9,010 nt of DNA from Thiohalospira sp051746205 (GTDB lineage: Bacteria; Pseudomonadota; Gammaproteobacteria; Thiohalospirales; Thiohalospiraceae), in contig JBNJEU010000065.1 of the NCBI GenBank assembly GCA_051746205.1, positions 1 through 9,010 on the forward strand, read 5' to 3'. How positions within the stretch are numbered: the stretch's first letter is position 1; the number at the start of each line of letters is the position of its first letter. Shown one piece after another: positions 6,015 through 9,010 of the stretch. The notes under the pieces were generated by a model. The model was not told where the DNA came from and made no database searches. It was given only the letters and a program-made list of their open reading frames with translations. The position numbers and the translations under genes are program-made.

Positions 6015-6761
6015 TCAGGCCTTGCCGCGCTGCTTCATCCAGGCCTCGAGCTCCTCGGAACCACCGACCCGCTCGCCGTTGATGAAGACCTGCGGCACCG
6101 TCGACTTGCCGGAGATGGCGCGGATGGTGCGCTCGGTGAAGTCGCGATTGAGCACCAGCTCGTCGAACTCGATCCCGGCTTCGTGGAGCATGCCCTTGGC
6201 GCGCACGCAGAACTCGCAGCCCTCGCGGGCGAAGACGGTCACGTCCAGCGGCTTCTCGGCGTTCGGCGCGATGTACGCGAGCATGGTATCGGCGTCGGAG
6301 ACCTCGAAGGGGTCGCCCGGCTTCTCCGGCTCGATGAACTGCTTCTCGATGACGCCGTCCTTCACCAGCATGGAATAGCGCCAGGAGCGCTCGCCAAAGC
6401 CGAGGTCGCTCTTCGACACGAGCAGGCCCATCCCGCGGGCGAAGTCGCCGTTGCCGTCCGGGATGAAGGTCAGGTTGCCGGCGTCCTGCTCCGCCTGCCA
6501 CTCGTTCATGACAAAGGCGTCGTTCACGGACATGCACACGATCTCGTCCACGCCGTGCTGCTTGAACGTGTTCGCCAGCTGGTTGTAACGCGGCACGTGG
6601 GTGGACGAGCAGGTCGGCGTGAAGGCCCCGGGGAGGGCGAAGACGATCACGGTCTTGCCCTTGAAGATCTCGTCGGTGGTCACATCCTTCCACTGGTGCT
6701 GGTCACGGGTGCGGAAAGTGACCTGGGGGACGGCTTGTCCTTCGCGGTTTTCGAGAGCCAT
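6015..6761 (-). CDS. Hybrid peroxiredoxin-glutaredoxin (GarA / HI0572 type thiol peroxidase)
   Basis: A 248-residue cytoplasmic fusion. Residues 1-165 are a Prx5-type peroxiredoxin with peroxidatic Cys51 in PGAFTPTCSSTHVP. Residues 172-248 are a glutaredoxin with active site CEFC (182-185), the cis-proline TVP and the GG glutathione-binding turn (VPQVFINGERVGGSEELEAW). The Grx domain reduces the Prx domain with glutathione, so one polypeptide reduces H2O2 and alkyl peroxides directly. Homologues are Haemophilus HI0572 and Chromatium GarA, the latter encoded next to glutathione amide reductase as here. The start is ATG 6761, with AGGAGA (6774-6769) seven bases upstream; the earlier in-frame ATG 6782 would place that ribosome site inside the coding region. 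It is first in a two-gene operon, 12 bases from the reductase, behind an OxyR site and promoter. Confidence 0.93.
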   Translation of the reverse strand: MALENREGQAVPQVTFRTRDQHQWKDVTTDEIFKGKTVIVFALPGAFTPTCSSTHVPRYNQLANTFKQHGVDEIVCMSVNDAFVMNEWQAEQDAGNLTFIPDGNGDFARGMGLLVSKSDLGFGERSWRYSMLVKDGVIEKQFIEPEKPGDPFEVSDADTMLAYIAPNAEKPLDVTVFAREGCEFCVRAKGMLHEAGIEFDELVLNRDFTERTIRAISGKSTVPQVFINGERVGGSEELEAWMKQRGKA

Positions 6762-6805
6762 GGTGGTATCTCCTGTCGGCATGGTTGCTGTTGTCTACGC
6801 GACCC

Positions 6806-6833
6806 ATTCTCGGGCCTCGGAGTAAATAAACAA
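6806..6833 (-). promoter_or_regulatory. Promoter of the peroxidase-reductase operon
   Basis: Reading the minus strand, TTGTTT (6833-6828) is followed after 16 bases by GAGAAT (6811-6806, 4/6 to the -10 consensus). This predicts a start near 6799 and a leader of about 38 bases. The -35 box is poor and lies directly beside the OxyR site, as expected for an activator-dependent promoter. The segment is AT-rich compared with its surroundings. Confidence 0.45.
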
Positions 6834-6834
6834 A

Positions 6835-6871
6835 ATCGTTTGTTTCTCTAGTGACGATAGTTCTTATCTAT
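6835..6871. promoter_or_regulatory. OxyR binding site (37 bp, near consensus)
   Basis: The E. coli OxyR site is ATAG-N7-CTAT-N7-ATAG-N7-CTAT. Here the four quarters are ATCG (6835-6838), CTCT (6846-6849), ATAG (6857-6860) and CTAT (6868-6871), each separated by exactly 7 bases, with 14 of 16 matches. The right half also fits the extended form ATAGnTnnnAnCTAT fully. It spans about -36 to -72 of the predicted peroxidase promoter, the usual place for activation. It overlaps the oxyR stop codon (6866-6864). Confidence 0.75.
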
Positions 6872-7784
6872 CGATAACGGTAACCGTATTGGGCAGATTG
6901 GTGCGGATGACCCGGGCCAGCGTCTCCAGCGCCGCGCGTCGGGGAAAACTGGCGCGAAACAGCAGCCGGACGCGCCGCCGGGCGTCGGGCAGCTCGAGCG
7001 GACGGGCGACAATGCCGTTGTCGGTGGTCCAGGAACCGCCCATGGCCAGCGCCGGGACCAGGGTGGAGCCGTAGCCCGCCCCCACGAGTTGCAGGATGGT
7101 CTCCAGGCTCGAGGCGCGCAAGTCGGCCAACGCGCCGGGCTCGTGGCGCTCCCGCAGATGGCAGAGGGCCATGGCCTGATCCGCCAGGCAGTGGCCCTCG
7201 GAGAGCAGCAGCAGGTCGGTGGCCTCCAGATCGGCGCGGCTGATGGTCTCCTGATAGTAGAACGGATGCTCGCGGGGGTGCGCAAGCCAGAACGGCTCGT
7301 CGAACAGCGGCCAGCCCTCGAACTCGGCGCTCGAGTCGTCGGTGGCCACCAGCGCGGCGTCGATGGTGTGGTCGTGGAGCCGTTCCAGCAGCCGGTCGGT
7401 CATCTCCTCGAACAGCGCCAGCTCCATCTGCGGGTAGGCGTTGCGCAGCGGTCGCAGGATCAGCGGCATCAGGTAGGGGCTCAGGGTCGGGATGGCGCCG
7501 AGCCGCAGCGGCCCGGCCAGCGGGTCGTGGTGGCTGTGCGCGATTCGCTCCAGGGTCCGGGCCTGTTCCAGCACGAGGTGCGCCTGCTGGACGATCCGTT
7601 CGCCGATGGGCGTCAGCGCCACCGACCGATTGGTGCGCTCGAAAAGGGTAACCCCGAGCTGCTCCTCCAGCTTGCGGACCTGGCCGCTCAGGGTCGGCTG
7701 GCTGACGAAGCACTCCTCCGCCGCGTGGCCGAAGTGGCGGGTGCGCGCCACGGCGACGATGTACTCCAGCTCGCGCAGCGTCAT
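6864..7784 (-). CDS. oxyR: Hydrogen peroxide-sensing LysR-family regulator OxyR
   Basis: A 306-residue LysR-type regulator. The winged helix-turn-helix occupies residues 1-60 (FGHAAEECFVSQPTLSGQVRKLEEQLGVTLFERT region), followed by a linker helix and a two-lobed sensor domain (about 88-306). The peroxide-sensing pair is present at the exact E. coli numbers: Cys199 and Cys208 in EGHCLADQAMALC. Thr100, Thr129 and His198, which line the peroxide pocket, are also in place. In peroxide the Cys199-Cys208 disulfide forms and the tetramer activates antioxidant genes. ATG 7784 is the only start giving the normal MTLRELEYIVAVA N-terminus. It has no strong Shine-Dalgarno and lies 6 bases after the vapC stop, so translation may depend on coupling to vapC. 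Downstream is the OxyR-controlled peroxidase-reductase operon. I saw no separate oxyR promoter upstream of its start. Confidence 0.96.
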   Translation of the reverse strand: MTLRELEYIVAVARTRHFGHAAEECFVSQPTLSGQVRKLEEQLGVTLFERTNRSVALTPIGERIVQQAHLVLEQARTLERIAHSHHDPLAGPLRLGAIPTLSPYLMPLILRPLRNAYPQMELALFEEMTDRLLERLHDHTIDAALVATDDSSAEFEGWPLFDEPFWLAHPREHPFYYQETISRADLEATDLLLLSEGHCLADQAMALCHLRERHEPGALADLRASSLETILQLVGAGYGSTLVPALAMGGSWTTDNGIVARPLELPDARRRVRLLFRASFPRRAALETLARVIRTNLPNTVTVIDR

Positions 7785-7790
7785 GGTCGA

Positions 7791-8219
7791 CTACTCGCCG
7801 GGGAAACGGACATCGAGGCCGAAGTACCGGGCGGCCTCGGCGAGCGCCTGATCGCGGGTGACCAGGACTGAGCCATGGCCTTCGGCACAGGCCAGGTGCA
7901 GGGCGTCAAGGGTCCGCAGCGCCGTCTTGCGGGCAAGCAGCCACTGCACCGCCCGCTCGAACACCGGAGCACCCAGAGCCAGAACGGTGAACCGCCCGGC
8001 CCGCGTGTCCTCGTCGAAGGCGTTCTCGATGCGGTGGGCCTGCGGCTCGGTCAGTTCGGCCATGCGCACCCAGCGCGCCAGTGCCGAGGCGACCTCCACC
8101 CGCACCAGGGGGCTGATCGCCACCGGCGCCGTCTGCCGGGTCAGAAGGGCGACCACGGCCTCGCTTCCGGCCTCGTGGCGGTAGTAGGGGAGCAGGGCAC
8201 TGGTGTCGAGATAGAGCAC
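7791..8219 (-). CDS. vapC: PIN-domain ribonuclease toxin, VapC family
   Basis: A 142-residue single PIN domain of normal VapC length. The acidic metal-binding residues are Asp5 (YLDTSALL), Glu42 (VRVEVASAL), Asp105 (LRTLDALHLA) and Asp123 (LVTRDQAL), a complete active site. VapC toxins are Mg2+-dependent RNases that cut tRNA or rRNA and stop growth when free of their antitoxin. The start is GTG 8219, directly after the antitoxin TGA (8222-8220), with no intervening base; translation is probably coupled to the antitoxin gene. The stop is 6 bases before oxyR, an unusual neighbour for a toxin. The RNA target cannot be told from the sequence. Confidence 0.9.
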   Translation of the reverse strand: MLYLDTSALLPYYRHEAGSEAVVALLTRQTAPVAISPLVRVEVASALARWVRMAELTEPQAHRIENAFDEDTRAGRFTVLALGAPVFERAVQWLLARKTALRTLDALHLACAEGHGSVLVTRDQALAEAARYFGLDVRFPGE

Positions 8220-8456
8220 TCAGTAGCGGGCCTCGTCGCGCAGGGCGCTCACCGTCTCCGCCGCCGATTCGGTCATCGGCGGCAGGTCGGCGCGCAGATC
8301 ATCGCGGCGGGGGAACTGCACAGTGTTCGGCGCCGGACTGGTGAGCCGGGCCACCGCGCGGCCACGGCGGACGATCACTACCTCCTCGCCGGCCGCCACG
8401 GCATCAAGGAGGTGGGAAAGCTGCTCACGGGTGTCACGGACGTTGAGGGACTTCAT
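8220..8456 (-). CDS. vapB: Phd/YefM-type antitoxin partnering the PIN toxin
   Basis: A 78-residue antitoxin. The N-terminal half (MKSLNVRDTREQLSHLLDAVAAGEEVVIVRRGRAVARL) is the Phd/YefM fold, which dimerises and binds the operator. The C-terminal half (about 40-78, rich in Asp, Glu and Ala) is the expected flexible toxin-binding arm. The start is ATG 8456 because the family begins exactly at this MK-LNVRD sequence; the open frame continues upstream through the repeated operator, which is non-coding in appearance. The Shine-Dalgarno is weak. It is first in the vapBC pair and probably represses its own promoter through the repeat at 8475-8498. Confidence 0.88.
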   Translation of the reverse strand: MKSLNVRDTREQLSHLLDAVAAGEEVVIVRRGRAVARLTSPAPNTVQFPRRDDLRADLPPMTESAAETVSALRDEARY

Positions 8457-8474
8457 CGGGCATCTTTTCTGTTG

Positions 8475-8498
8475 GTGTACAACATAAGTGTACAACAT
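8475..8498. promoter_or_regulatory. Tandem 11-bp repeat, probable antitoxin operator
   Basis: GTGTACAACAT occurs at 8475-8485 and again at 8488-8498, a two-base gap giving a 13-base period. Each copy contains the palindrome TGTACA. It lies 19-42 bases upstream of the antitoxin start, where the promoter should be, and is AT-richer than its surroundings. Binding by the antitoxin or toxin-antitoxin complex is inferred from position and symmetry. I could not assign clean -35/-10 boxes. Confidence 0.6.
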
Positions 8499-8514
8499 TG
8501 GCGCCACGGTGCCA
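8499..8514 (-). terminator. Weak hairpin after ahcY
   Basis: A 16-base imperfect palindrome (TGGCGCC A CGGTGCCA on the plus strand) with six of seven pairs and a two-base loop, 9 bases past the ahcY stop. No T-run follows on the minus strand, so read-through from ahcY into the toxin-antitoxin genes is possible. Confidence 0.25.
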
Positions 8515-8522
8515 GCGGCCCG

Positions 8523-9010
8523 TCAGGCGCCCTTGATCTCGTCGTCGCGCCAGGCGTCGAGGAAGCGCTGCTGGTTCTCGGTGAGGGTGTCGAGGCCGAC
8601 CCCGAGGGTCTCCAGCTTCAGCTCCGCCACCTCGCGGTCCACCGCGTCCGGCACCGGATGGACGCCGGGGCCGAGGGTGTCGGCGCGCTCCACCAGATGG
8701 CAGGCGGCGACGATCTGCATGGCGAAGGTCTGATCCATCACCTCCGCCGGATGGCCCATGGCGGTGGGCGTGGCCAGGTTCACCAGCCGCCCCTCGCAGA
8801 CCAGGTGCAGGCGGCGGCCGTCGGCCAGGGTGTACGCCATCACCCCGGGGCGCGCCTCGTACGGTTCGGCGCCGGTGCTGAGCGCGGCCAGCGCCTCGGC
8901 ATCGATCTCGACATTGAAGTGGCCGGCGTTGGCCAGCAGGGCGCCATCGGCCATCCGCTCGAAGTGCTCGGCGCGGATCACGTCGCGGTTGCCGGTGGTG
9001 GTGATGAAGA
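8523..9010 (-). CDS. ahcY: Adenosylhomocysteinase (S-adenosylhomocysteine hydrolase), C-terminal part
   Basis: The last 162 residues or so; the 5' part lies beyond the right edge. The enzyme reversibly splits S-adenosylhomocysteine into adenosine and homocysteine using tightly bound NAD, and so supports SAM-dependent methylation. Visible hallmarks are the Rossmann-domain end TTTGNRDVI, the NAGHFNVEI motif, GRRLHLVCEGRLVNLA and the GHPAEVMDQTFAMQ motif near the active site. The C-terminus ends LTENQQRFLDAWRDDEIKGA and lacks the K-x-D-H-Y-R-Y tail of the human-type enzyme; in that it resembles the shorter Thermotoga/archaeal type. It precedes the toxin-antitoxin pair by 66 bases on the same strand. 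The adenosine-kinase-like gene at 169-1101 could use its product. Confidence 0.93.
   Translation of the reverse strand, partial: FITTTGNRDVIRAEHFERMADGALLANAGHFNVEIDAEALAALSTGAEPYEARPGVMAYTLADGRRLHLVCEGRLVNLATPTAMGHPAEVMDQTFAMQIVAACHLVERADTLGPGVHPVPDAVDREVAELKLETLGVGLDTLTENQQRFLDAWRDDEIKGA

Noticed and set aside
6759..6782. Start of the peroxidase at ATG 6782
   Set aside because: It would put a strong ribosome site (6774-6769) inside the coding sequence; ATG 6761 is correctly spaced from it.
4611..6851. A 746-codon open frame on the plus strand, the longest in the window
   Set aside because: It is antisense to the reductase and peroxidase genes, whose motifs are unmistakable. Its product is His/Gly/Asp-rich with no recognisable domain, typical of a mirror frame in GC-rich DNA.
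7089..7871. A 260-codon plus-strand open frame
   Set aside because: Antisense to oxyR and the vapC 3' end; composition is Gln/Arg/Gly-rich without domain motifs.

Overview
The window reads as chromosomal DNA of a high-GC gammaproteobacterium. OxyR, an RssA-type patatin and a PomAB-type stator all look gammaproteobacterial. The peroxiredoxin-glutaredoxin fusion followed by a glutathione-reductase-type enzyme matches the garA-garB arrangement known from purple sulfur bacteria, so Chromatiales/Ectothiorhodospiraceae is my best guess. This is an inference from gene content, because no 16S or other marker is present.

Layout. Bases 1-168 hold a long inverted repeat of intergenic type and the leader of a PfkB-family (adenosine-kinase-like) gene (169-1101, +). 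Two hairpins, one a bidirectional terminator, separate it from a convergent UPF0016/GDT1-family Mn/Ca transporter (1239-1799, -). That transporter's ribosome site and GTG start lie inside a nested RNA hairpin. Divergent from it is a patatin-like phospholipase (1946-2893, +). A good sigma70-type promoter overlaps the patatin stop codon and leads into a two-gene stator operon, motA/pomA (2960-3766) and motB/pomB (3763-4530), whose ORFs overlap by 4 bp.

From 4569 to the right edge everything is on the minus strand. In transcription order: the 3' end of ahcY (8523 to beyond 9010), a VapBC-type toxin-antitoxin pair (8456-8220, 8219-7791), oxyR (7784-6864), a peroxiredoxin-glutaredoxin fusion (6761-6015) and a glutathione/glutathione-amide reductase (6002-4569). 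A near-consensus 37-bp OxyR site and a matching promoter sit between oxyR and the peroxidase gene.

How the genes work together. OxyR senses peroxide through Cys199/Cys208 and should switch on the peroxidase-reductase pair. The fusion enzyme removes peroxide using glutathione (or glutathione amide), and the flavoenzyme recycles the disulfide. AhcY splits S-adenosylhomocysteine, and the PfkB kinase at the other end of the window could remove the adenosine produced. The most interesting points are the garAB-like redox pair with its OxyR operator, the toxin-antitoxin pair sitting 6 bp upstream of oxyR, the occluding hairpin over the UPF0016 start, and the long inverted repeat at the left edge. 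I saw no tRNA, rRNA, CRISPR array, transposase or prophage gene.
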